Position numbers and translations under genes: made by a program. From Akebia trifoliata (lineage: Eukaryota > Streptophyta > Magnoliopsida > Ranunculales > Lardizabalaceae), in the NCBI GenBank assembly GCA_017979445.1, contig CM030718.1, positions 18,285,021-18,349,020 on the forward strand: 64,000 nucleotides of DNA, read 5' to 3'. This document shows positions 54,301 to 64,000 of this stretch, piece after piece. Under the pieces are notes generated by a model that did no database searches, had not been told where the DNA came from, and worked only from the letters and a program-made list of their open reading frames with translations. Within the stretch, counting starts at the first letter, position 1, and each line of letters begins with the position of its first letter.

Positions 54301-55620
54301 TTGAGTCGCCCAATTGGGCGTCTGAGCTGTGCTCATCCTTGTCACTTGTCACCTTCATTTATTCGCTCATCCTCGTGACCTCGTCACCTTCATTTATTCG
54401 TACTAGCACCGTTTGCAATGGCGTGTACTATCTGCACCCACTCTTTTTTTTCTTCTCTCGTTCACCCCCTTCCCAATAAATCGTAAAATTAACCGTCACA
54501 CCCACTTAACGAAAAAACCAAAATTTTCGTTTGATAGAAAGACTATTAGGTAGAAAACTACTAAAAAGTAACATTGCCATTCGATATAAATTTATCGATT
54601 GACGAATTTGATATTTGACTTATTGATTGAAGTTTTGTTTGATTTTTTTTTTCATTATTGGATTTTTAACGATTACTACATTTGAATTGAGATTTTCATG
54701 ATCATTGTTAACTTATTTTACAAGTTCTAAAGGTAATTCCTTTTGTACCCTGAAACCCTAGTTGAAACTAATATAGGTTCAAAGAAGAAGAAAAATGAGA
54801 AAGTGAGAGATAAGAAGAAGTAAGAGGAAGAGGAGGAGGAAATTGATATTCGATAGGGATGGTGGGTGAAAGCAATAATGTTGGTGAATGAGTAAAAAAG
54901 TGGGTGTAGATAGTCCAGCCCGGTTGCAATTTGTCAAGAAGTTGCAATATTAGCACCCACTTTTTGAGATATCTACACCCACTTAAAAAAAGAAAATGAT
55001 GGATGGATCCAAATTATATTTTAGTACTTTGGATCCACCATAATAACTAACCATTTCAAAATATAAAAAATCCATAACATTCGTTCATGCCTATTCGGGA
55101 AGACAAAGGGAACTCGTGAGATTTTTCATCTAGGATTGAAAAAGCTTCTAAAAATTATTATTTTGATCAAATTTCAACAATGAAGATTGGTTAACATTGA
55201 ATTTTTATTATCTATTTTTAGTGTTTCTAGTTGATTGTTTTTTTTCTTTTTTCTTTTTTTGAACTAAATGAATGATGCCCAAGAGATGCAACAATGAGAG
55301 TTGTAACTCAATCAAATGACCACAATGAGAATGAAATCTTATAGTTTAGAAGTTTTAAATCAAAATTGTTAGTTTTTGATTCGTTACATTTTTTTTTCGT
55401 GTCTATCGTAAACCGTAATGTCGACCTTGCAATTGCGACATTTTTATAATAGTGTTGACCAATCGTGAGTGACAATGTCCAAACCATGTTGCCTTAGTTT
55501 GGGCCCAACTTTTGGAAATTGTGGCCCTGTTTTGAACGGCATTCATTAGAAATTGTCGCCTCAGTTTAGTCAACATGTTATTTTCTTGAGTTAATAATTT
55601 TATTTGTTCGTGTTCAAATA
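54301..55620. other. Intergenic DNA, no supported gene
   Basis: About 1.3 kb of AT-rich sequence. Two segments around 54415-54460 and 54945-54985 share words such as ctatctgcacccactctttt and atctacacccactt, possibly a decayed inverted or direct repeat (a MITE is conceivable). No exon or RNA gene was recognised. Confidence 0.4.
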
Positions 55621-56690
55621 GGAATCACCTAATACTTCAAATGACTTAGATTTTGCATTTGAAGTTCCATACACATTTCAAAATGAAGAGGATTATGTAA
55701 GTATTTATACAATTTTGTTTTCGGATCAACTAGTTGCACACCTCTAGTGGTTGGTGCACTCTAATTATAAATTTTTTTTTTTTAAATAATAGAAAATCAA
55801 TTTTAACCTACTAATTGCACTTTACTGTGGTAACCTTCTAATTTGGGGCCTATTGATCTTCCCATGGCTTCTTCTATGTTTGTGCTCTATTTTTTTGTGA
55901 TTGATTTTGCTCATGTTCTCATTGGCACCAATTGAAGGTATTGGTTTTCAAATCCACATTTAGATTTTGTTTAGAAATTGATAAAAGCCTATGCTTTGAT
56001 TTTATCTCTTGGAATTCAAAGATCATTGATCAGTTTGAAAAGGCAATATGAATTCCAACGAGTTTCTTAAGCCTCACAATGTCTTTAAAATCGTCAAAAC
56101 CAAGCCTCCTTGATTTATCAATCCAAATATATGGTGATTAGAAAAAGAAGAAGAAGAAAAGGAGTGTCATCTTTTTTCTATTATTTTTTTGGAGTGTGAT
56201 CATCTAGGTTGAGTGCAAAAGGAATTTTAAAGTAATAGAGTGCAATTGGTGATGGGTGGTACACGACTAGTCGGTCCCTTTTATTTTTTCAAGTTTAGTT
56301 TGTTACATTGTGTCGAAAGCTAGCTCAACAATTCGGTACCAAACATTGTGGTTGTTTTTTCTCATTACGAGGTATAAAGCTACCCTCAGGCGAGCAAAGA
56401 AAGATTTATTTTGTTTGTGGTACCCACAACTATCCACTATTCAAGAATTTTGAAGGTCACTCATATGCTGGAAGACTAAATGATAAGGAGAAGCAAATTT
56501 TGAAAGAAATGAGTACCACCAGAATGATAACAAAATAATTACCAAGAGCATTAAAAGAGAGAGATGCTCATAATGCGTCTACTATGATGACAATTTATAA
56601 TACTTGGAAGCTCATGAGACTTGTTGAAAGGGCAGTGAAATCTCAAATGCAATTGTTGTTGCATTCCCTTTCCGAAAATAGTACGTAGAA
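55621..56690 (+). pseudogene. MULE/FAR1-type transposase relic
   Basis: Plus-strand relic. An acidic N-terminal piece is at 55621-55698 (DLDFAFEVPYTFQNEEDY). After the inserted MITE, the zinc-binding FAR1-like region and linker occupy 56335-56690: KHCGCFFSLRGIKLPSGEQR, then CGTHNYPLFKNFEGHSYAGR, LNDKEKQILKEMSTT, a stop, LPRALKERDAHNASTMMTIY and MQLLLHSLSEN. This is the order seen in plant Mutator-like transposases and FAR1-family proteins. The DDE transposase domain is absent, so the remnant is inactive. Identity rests on the C-x-H-N-H-like and GHSYAGRL motifs. Confidence 0.75.
55725..56276. mobile_element. Relative of the hAT-type MITE at 29929
   Basis: The left end reads ggatcaactagttgcacacc and the right end, reverse complemented, gggaccgactagtcgtgtac. 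Both match the termini of the 29929 element (gggacc..actagttgcacac). The length is about 550 bases. An 8-base target duplication is not clear. It lies within the MULE/FAR1 relic, separating its N-terminal piece from the zinc-binding region. Confidence 0.65.
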
Positions 56691-57236
56691 TGACTCATAA
56701 TTATTTAGGGTTTAGATAAAGTTAGAGATTTGTTTTGGGCTCACCCAGAATAGATACAAATTTTCAAGTGGTTCCCATATGTATTTCTCAATGGATTGTG
56801 TAATGTCTTGATAATATATTTTGTGTCTCGAAGTGGTTGATTATTATATTATGTGTGTCACTAGAAATTTATAATAAGTGTAGACACCCCATTTTTGCAT
56901 TTGCCCAATTCGACAATTCGTTAGCCGGCTGTTGTGGATTCCTAATGATAAGCATAAAAGAACTCGAAGGTTTGTGAGTACTGCTTGATTTCTTCTGTTT
57001 CTAGTCTTTTCATCCCCCCTACTCATTACGAATCGACATAGATATTTACGCACGTTAATGATCGCTACACCTTACACCCGATTTAGCAAACACGTACGTT
57101 TAGGTTCGCTACACAATTCGACAACTTAGAGACTTCGTTACACTAGAAAAATATAACTTTGAAACTTAGAAATACTTACACAGTGATTGAAAGAAACCTC
57201 ATGCTAAAATTCGAAAAAATCCGTAAAAAAATCATC

Positions 57237-57540
57237 AAAATGACGAAAATACCCTTCATAAATTTTGGATATCCGAAAAATCTCAAAAGTACCTCCATTG
57301 CACTCAGAAGGTGATTTCGAGTCTAATGGGACCCAAAATGATGAAAACAAAGAAATTCATAAAAATCTATAAAAAATCGTCAAAATGATGAAAATGCCCC
57401 TCATAAATTTTGGACACCCGAAATTTTTTGAAAGTACATCCATTACACTCAGAATGTGATTTCAAGTCTAACGGGACCCAAACCAATGATAACAGAGAAA
57501 TTCAAGAAAAATCGTCAAAAATCATAAAAATGACCAAAAC
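57237..57540. repeat. About 145-bp tandem repeat inside the LTR
   Basis: Words caaaatgacgaaaatacc / caaaatgatgaaaatgcc and cataaattttgga recur at about 57237 and 57381, and a third partial unit starts near 57525. Each unit ends in a variant of gtctaatgggacccaaa. The repeat is characteristic of rapidly evolving LTR interiors. Confidence 0.8.
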
Positions 57541-59768
57541 ACCTTTTAACATCCAACTCTAATATGGAGACCTTGATCCCTAGGAAAATAAAATTCAAAT
57601 AAAAAATTAAAGTAAAATAAAATTCAAATTTAAAATTAAACTAAAATTTAACTAAGATCCAATTAAAATCAATTTAAAATCGTAAAATCAAATTAAATTT
57701 CAATTAAAATATAAAATAAAAATTACATTTAAATTAAAAATCAAGAAACCGATTAAAATACAAAATCAAAATAAAAAAATAAATTAAAAATTAAGTTAAA
57801 AATCATTCAACCAATCAAAATGTAAAATTGAATTAAAATTTTAAAATCAATCAACCAAATCTACCAATTAAAATACGTTCGATCAAATTAAAATCTAATT
57901 AATCGACCAATTAAAAGTTAAAGTCAATTTAAAATTTAAATTTAAATTTAAATTAATCAACCTGTTCAAAATTTAAATTAAAAATTAAATTCAAATTAAA
58001 CAATTCAAACTCAAATCGAAATTCAAAATGAACCAAATTGGAATTAAACCAACCTAAGTTGACATCCAAAAAATTTGACAAATCCAAAATTCAAACTCAA
58101 ATAAACTCATCAACCAATCCCAACTCAACGACGGTGGGCTATCGTAGTAAGAGTAACATAGGATCCCCTTTCCCATTCTATTAAAAGAAAAATAAAAAAT
58201 AATAAGAAAAGAAACCACCCACGTTTTTTCTTTTTCTTCTTCTCCACCTCTCTCTCCATGACTCTCTTCCCCAACGAACCTCCTCTACCCCCACATCCTC
58301 TTCTCCAACGTCTCCACCCCTCTCACCCTCTTTCTTCCCCACTTCTTCTTCCATCTCTCTCTCTCTTGATTATAAAGAATTAGCCACCTCTCTTTTAAAG
58401 AAGAGGAAGACGATTCTGCAACCTATTTGAATTCCAACCATTACAGCCCCTAGCTCTCCATCTAACTATCTTCTCCAAGTAGAACTCACCAAACCAGCAG
58501 ACCAGCTACCTTCATCCCTACTTCTCTTTAACTCTTCCTCCTATTCTGCCCCACAACCCCCATCTCATTACCTTTGCAGTACCACAGCCTCACATCCATC
58601 AGCCCACTTCTTTTTCCTCATTGCACCTCACCTCCAAGATTCTCTCTATTTTTTTTACTACCCTCCATAACTAAAAAAAAAACTTGCAACCTTCCATCTT
58701 CTTCTTCCCCCATTAAAAATTCAGCAACCTCCCCGTTAAAAATTCGATAATTTTCCATCTTTTTTTTTTCCTATTAAAAATTCAGCAATCTCCCCATTAA
58801 AAATTCTGCAACTTTCTATCTTCTTTCCCCATTAAATAAATTTCAACAACTTTCTTCATTAAAAATTCAGCAATATCCTCCTTCCCCATTGCTGCCCAAT
58901 AATCAGCCACCCCTCTTTCTCCTCTCTCCCATCTTTCCTTCCCTCACATTTTTTGGAAAATCATCATAAGACAGCAAGGAGAAAACATTTTTGGGGGTTG
59001 CCATTTTTCAAAAAAAAAAAAAAAAACAACTTTGCTCCTCCATTAAACCTGCAACTTATCTCTCTCTCTCTCTCACGTCCCTGTTCTCTACGTTTTCTTC
59101 TCTAACTTTCCTTCATCTCTTTGGCTTGCATCTCTACTTGATCTCTCTCATCTTCTCTATTAAAAACCATCAAACAACAACCATAAAAAAAGAAAATAAA
59201 AATATTTCTTTTTGTTGCCCTTCACCACATTTTAGACCTTTTCTTTTGCTTTTTTTTTTTTTTAATTCTAAAAAAAAGAGACATTGGTTTTAGATTGCCA
59301 TTGTCACCTCCAACAGTTACCTTCAGAATCTATTGAACTCGACATTCACGCTTAAGTCATTGCAACATTTCATTGGATTCTTTTTCGAAGGAATCCAAAC
59401 ATCCAAAATTATTCGACGAAGGTAATATATATATTTTTTTCTTATTATTATTTATTTTAATTTGATTCTTGATTTGGTATTTGTGTATGCACTTAAATTG
59501 ATTCATCGATTTTTTGGGGTATACGCGATATTAATGACAACCTTTAATTTTTTGAAAAATTAATGGATCAATTCGACCATTTTTGTTAATAGATTAATTG
59601 GGCCAACTCGTTAATTTCAAGTTAGTGGACCGGTTCATTGATTGTTGATATCTATCAAGTCGATTCATTGATTTTTTATATTATTGGGTTAACTCATTAA
59701 TGTTGATCTATTTAATAAAAATTAATAGTGTACTCGAAAGATAAAAATAAAAAATCGATTTTCACAAT

Positions 59769-60200
59769 AAAAATTACGAGTCGACTCACTGATTTTGGGT
59801 ACATTGAAAATTTGAATCGATTTTATTTTTAAATTAGGCACGTGGGTTAACTCACTAATTTAATACACGTGACGATTAAAAAAAAATCAAGATTTTTTTG
59901 ATTAACAAATTGAGAGTCGACTCACTAATTTGAGGAACATTGGAAGTTTGAATTGATTTTTTTATAAATTGGGCATGTGGGTTAACTCAGCGATTTAATA
60001 CACGTGGCATTTCAAAAATCGAATTTATTTGATTAAAAAATATGCTAGTCAACTCACTGATATTAATGCATGTGGCATTTCAAAAATCGAATTTCTTTAA
60101 TTAATAAAAAAAATATGTGAGTCGACTCACTAATTTTAATGCAAGTGGCGATTCAAAAAAATTGAATTTCTTTAATAAAATGTCGTTAATGAGCCAATTC
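59769..60200. repeat. Complex tandem repeat inside the LTR
   Basis: Units beginning gagtcgactcactaattt and including gtgggttaactcactaattt, acacgtggcatttcaaaaat and tcgaatttctttaatt recur four to five times with spacing of about 80-165 bases. The consistent word order indicates local amplification. Confidence 0.75.
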
Positions 60201-60668
60201 ACTAATGTTGTATACGTGGCATTGAAAATTGATTTCATATTATTCAAAATGTGATCGAATTGATCCATTAATTTTTGGCGCCACGTAAACCTTATTAAAT
60301 TGTAAAATTCATTTATGCGAAATTCGAGAATCTATGTAATTATCTTAACCGTCAGATTCGTTTGGCAAATCTGACATACATCGACGATGATGATTGGACC
60401 ATAGTCTTATCCCGTTGATCATAGGTTAGTTTTGGATCGTAGTAGAGATCAATCATCTCGATCGGGCGGGTTCGGTGCCTAATACCTTTCGAAACCCGTA
60501 ACCTGATCCTTTACTCATCTCTCTAATCTGTGGGCCGACCCATATCCATTTGGAGTTAATTTTAGTTCTTAGACCTAAACTAGGTGGCGACTCCCTATTC
60601 TTTAAAAATCTTTAAGATGAGGGAATCCTATCCGTTATTTAGCGGACGGCCGTGTCGAGGCGATTTCA

Positions 60669-60690
60669 GTGGTGACTCTACTGGGGACAT
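60669..60690 (+). other. Ogre-type primer binding site (tRNA-Arg-like)
   Basis: gtggtgactctactggggac lies directly after the LTR end tttca. It matches, with small changes, the ggcgactc-n-ctgggga motif known for Ogre/Tat elements, which use the 3' end of tRNA-Arg. This fixes both the LTR border and the plus-strand orientation. Confidence 0.8.
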
Positions 60691-61650
60691 TTATGGTCAA
60701 ACTTGACCCGATCTAAGAGTACCCTTAGGTTGACTTTTTTACTCGAGTCAACCTAGTTGACTCAATGAGACTCTTAGATTAAATTAGACTAGATTTTATC
60801 CTTTTTTTTTCATTGGCATGTGATTAGATATATTCAATTGTCTATCTCTGTTGATTTGTTTGATGATTGAATGTATTTGATTTCTATGGTTGGATATTTG
60901 AGAGAAACGCCTCGGGCGCACTTTGTCCCTTTGCACACACTCACGAGTATATATATGCATATTTGCATAATATCATGTCCTTATAAACCCAGTAGCTGGA
61001 TCTAAACTAACCTGGTCCTTCGGGACATGGGGGACGCCCGTGAACGCTATAACTTCAGTACAGTACCTTCGGGTATATCAAACTGGAACACCACATACTG
61101 CTTGACCAAGTAAAACTGGTATAGTATATCGGTGTTTTGACTGAAGTAACCTAAGCTTTGTCCTAACCTAGCCTCAATCATATAGAAAGCCTAGAACTTA
61201 AGTACGGTCCCACTAGACCACGAATCGAATCGACCATAAGTGCTCTTGGATTGCCTCTTTAATCTAACCAAAAGGTAAGTGGGTGGACCAATCCACACCG
61301 CTCAAATGGAACTCGCAATATTGATTTAACCCAATAAATGTAATTGAAAAAGTTGTGTTGGCCAATCATTTTCCAACCCATTAACCCAATTGGTAAGTTG
61401 ATTTTTTTAGGATCAATATATGAGCTAATCGAGTTATTTGGTTTAATTAAATGTCAATGAGGTGATAAATTTTTTTTTTGAATCTATTGGATAGAATCGG
61501 TCTGAATGTGGTAACTGAACTTCTTTTTCTGACCAATTCTATTCAATAGATTAGATCTTTCTTTAAATCAAAATGTTTGAATCACATTAAAAATCATACC
61601 AAATTTAGATATGGCTTGTTCTTAATGAGAGTTAGTTTTTTGGTTTTAGT
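60691..61650 (+). other. Ogre 5' untranslated region
   Basis: About 960 bases between the primer site and ORF1. It contains ccttcgggacatgggggacg and cgtgaacgctataacttcag (61017-61050) and no coding similarity. Long leaders here are usual for the lineage. Confidence 0.6.
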
Positions 61651-62733
61651 TAGATGACTCATGATGATGTACAATTGTTGATGAAAAGAGCTTTAGATGC
61701 GTTTAGCATTGTCAAGAAGTACAATTTTGGTGCATATGGACTTCAAAGCGTATTCTCTTTCAAGTCAATGATTGTCAATTGGAACTTTTTATGTGCCGCG
61801 GCCAATTTCTAAGACTCAAATTACCATGTATTCTGTTTTGGTTCAGTCACACTTTGTCCAACTCATGAAGATTATTGCAATAGTATGGGGATAAGCACAT
61901 TGGGTCAAATGATTCGTCTTCCATCGAAATCTAATTTCACAAAAGAACCCTCGAAAGGATTAGGAGTTAAGCCAAAAAAACAAGAAGATTCACAGATCAC
62001 AGTTTATTGAACATGCGGAGACTCCTAGAAGTATACTGAACTCTTGAACAAGAAAATCCTGGGGATTTCGCTCTAGAACCTCATAGGAAGGCCATGGATT
62101 TTACTTTATGTCTGGGGGCTATTATCAACATATTTTCTGGTTTCATTTAGGATGGGTCATCAGTTGTTAGGCTTCTTCGCAAATATTGCCGGACAACTTA
62201 AAAACAAAGTAAGCCCAGTCCCCACAATACTCGTCGAGACTTTTGAAGGATTATCAAATGAAAATGCACCAGGAGGGGCATGATTTCGAGGAAGTCTACA
62301 TTTGCTTTATCTGTAGTTATGTATCCGACTTCGCATCGCAGAGTTCCCGCAAATCAAGGAAAGTAAATGGAAAAAATTCGTAAGAAAGGAAATATTGGTG
62401 GATTTTACATCCATTGAAGACTGGAGGGACTGGCTTTCAAATTTGACTATACAAGATATAAATTGGGATAAATTAGGATCAAGAATGGATGAAGGCACCA
62501 TGCTTGCTTCAAAAGGATCTGATCATTTAATGCTCACTAGACTGTTGAATACATCTTTTTATTGCCCAAGGATGATATCAAGACAGATAGGATTCCCTTC
62601 ATGGATCCCAATACTCCTGAGGAATCGACATCCTATTAAGGAGCTGATTGTACACTTGGTGGAACACATAACAATCGCTTGGGATCATTGTATGCTTACT
62701 GAATTGAAAGATCAACAAACATTCAAGAAGTAG
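61651..62733 (+). pseudogene. Ogre ORF1 (DUF7745-like protein upstream of gag), broken
   Basis: Begins MTHDDVQLLMKRALDAF, then VNWNFLCAAANF, DSNYHVFCFGSVTLCPTHED, MGHQLLGFFANIAGQLKN, WKKFVRKEILVDFTSIEDW, LNTSFYCPRMISRQIGFPSW and IPILLRNRHPIKELIVHLVE, ending KDQQTFKK at 62733. This layout (domain with CPT.ED and a late QIG.P motif) matches the plant DUF7745 module found in front of gag in Ogre/Tat elements; its role is unknown. Stops at 61810, 62008 and 62282 and frame shifts break the frame. The last 112 codons are uninterrupted. Confidence 0.7.
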
Positions 62734-62957
62734 AAAAGAGGAAGAGAAGAGCATGTCTGAAAAGTAGGGTCCTAGATCGAGTCATTTTTGCTTAAAGAGG
62801 AGAGTCTCCTCATTTCTTTTGTGTTTACATTTGTCTCATTGGTACGATCTTTAATGAGAATTCTTTTTTAATAAGGTCCTAATTAACAATAAATCACCTT
62901 ATCAGACATAAGCTTGACCAACACAACTCATCAATTGTAATAAAATAATAAAAGCAA

Positions 62958-64000
62958 ATGCTATCAACATGGATCATTTACCTACCACCAATTCTTAATT
63001 TACATTTGATGGGGTTTCATGATACTATTGTGCCCAAACTTAAGCGTCCGCCACCTAGTTGGAGTCGAGAGTCAGGTCGTTTGGAAAGAACATTTGCGCT
63101 AAGGAAACCATTAAAGATGACTTCTGAATTTGAACTCGTGAAAATTCGTAAAATCCTGACGGTCTTTGCAATGGATATGAATAGCATAAAGAGCAAGGTA
63201 AAACTGCTAGAACAGATCTCTGAGTCAACAAGAGACCATCTTGACAATCAAAGAGCCAAGGGACTAGAAGGTAGCATGGCTAAAAATCTGGATGAGGTTT
63301 ATAAGCTTGATGAAAATAAGAAGCATTATAATGAGAATCTGATGTTAGCCAACGGAATGACTCAGTTGGAAACAACCGTGAAGAACATAAAATGGATTGA
63401 CGAAATCGTAGTAGAAATAGAGGCTTTAAATCAAATCCCTAAGATCTGTCTGCCCGAGAAGTTTGTTATGTCAGAAATGAAAAAATTCAATGGAATAGGC
63501 TGCACAAAAATGCATCTCAAGGTATATGTCACCAACATACGTACAATGGGCCTCAGTGATGAACATATGACATTGTTGTTCTAGCGTACTCTATCAGGAT
63601 CAGCGTTATGATGGTTAATGTCTCAAGATTCAGCTGCAATAGGGACATGGGAAAATATGTCAAGGATGTTCTGGCACCAGTATAAGTACAACACTGAAAT
63701 CGAAACTTCTTGAAGGGATTTGGAATCCACTAAACAGAAGAATGGGAAACATTTACTGATTTTATTAATCGCTGGAGGGCTAAGACTGCATAGATGTGGG
63801 ATATACCATCAGAAAAGGAACAAGTGGCAGTCATCTTGAAAAACCTCTCGTAGAGGTATGTTCAGCATTTAGTTGCCCAGTATCTCCCCACATTTGAATC
63901 TCTTTTACAAGCTGGAAGCCAACTTGATGATGTTTTTGCCTCTGGGATCCTTTCCAACTCTTCTGACAACAAAGCCAAAAAATCCTTCACTAATTCTAAA
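62958..64000 (+). pseudogene. Ogre/Tat gag, broken, runs off the window
   Basis: The first open part (62958-63584) contains a coiled-coil-like region (SIKSKVKLLEQISESTRDHL) and the gag signature LPEKFVMSEMKKFNGIGCTK, then MHLKVYVTNI. The frame stops at 63582-63584. Capsid-like sequence resumes in another frame (LSGSAL after 63588; MSQDSAAIGTWENMSRMFWH near 63620), then further pieces (WEETFTDFINRW-like near 63745) to the window end. It corresponds to plant Ty3 gag around the YVRAM and GxALRW motifs. Confidence 0.75.

Larger units (their letters stand above)
56879..60668 (+). mobile_element. Ogre/Tat-type long terminal repeat (about 3.79 kb)
   Basis: Starts tgtagacaccccatttttgc and ends gaggcgatttca, followed by a primer site. 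The TGTAGAC start, the CA end and the near-4-kb length are typical of Ogre/Tat Ty3 elements. Inside are a two-to-three-unit tandem repeat of about 145 bases (57237-57540), an A/T-rich stretch (57580-58060), a CT-rich leader-like block (58200-58970) and tandem repeats around gagtcgactcactaattt (59769-60200). The right part (60440-60660) is GC-richer, with ggccgacccatatccatttg. The second LTR lies outside the window. Confidence 0.85.

Noticed and set aside
57580..58060. Possible satellite or scaffold attachment region
   Set aside because: The A/T-rich words lack a fixed period and lie inside the Ogre LTR, where such low-complexity sequence is common.
58991..59293. Open frame of 100 codons rich in Leu, Ser and Phe
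   Set aside because: It lies in the CT-rich part of the Ogre LTR, is low in complexity and has no family signature.

Overview
The window is nuclear DNA of a flowering plant, probably a eudicot-type angiosperm. The evidence is GT-AG introns, plant gene families (a PUMP-type mitochondrial uncoupling protein, DEX1, a DUF3527 protein, a GPI-type GH17 glucanase) and plant retrotransposon lineages (L1-type LINEs with a zf-RVT domain, Tat/Ogre Ty3 elements, Ty1/copia, TRIM). The species cannot be named from sequence alone. Most of the 64 kb is decayed transposon DNA; only two host genes look intact.

Layout. 1-8456: a mosaic of Ty3 gag, Ty1/copia and LINE pieces ending at a 100-N assembly gap (8457-8556). 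The same mosaic returns at 19945-25153, near-identical in its first 500 bp and more diverged after that, and lacking one 3.18-kb internal block. 9097-29022: a host gene (N-terminal extension, UVR motif, NTF2-like domain) whose second intron is about 18.9 kb. That intron holds a SINE-like insertion, an L1-type LINE on the minus strand, a TRIM cluster, a Tat-like Ty3 remnant, the second mosaic copy, and a second LINE of the same family on the plus strand ending in poly(A). The last exon carries a 1-base frameshift.

29520-31310 (minus): the C-terminal part of a DUF3527 gene, cut off at its 5' side by an internally deleted chromodomain Ty3 element (31305-32750), with a hAT-type MITE in its intron. 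33854-36978 (plus): a DEX1 pseudogene fragment with three nonsense codons, a frameshift and a GC splice donor. 38853-39968 (minus): an intact single-exon GH17 glucanase-like gene with Asp in place of the usual Glu acid/base. 40399-41515: three tandem foldback MITE-like elements. 43907-54098 (minus): a complete nine-exon UCP1/PUMP1-type gene encoding 302 aa, with LINE debris in its introns.

55621-56690: a MULE/FAR1-type transposase relic interrupted by a relative of the hAT MITE. 56879-64000: the 5' part of a large Ogre/Tat Ty3 element, with a 3.79-kb LTR, a tRNA-Arg-type primer binding site, a decayed upstream ORF1 (DUF7745-like) and gag; it runs off the window.

The host genes share no obvious pathway: mitochondrial carrier, cell-wall glucanase, pollen-exine protein relic, and two proteins of poorly known function. 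What links the region is repeated transposon insertion, gene fragmentation and local duplication.
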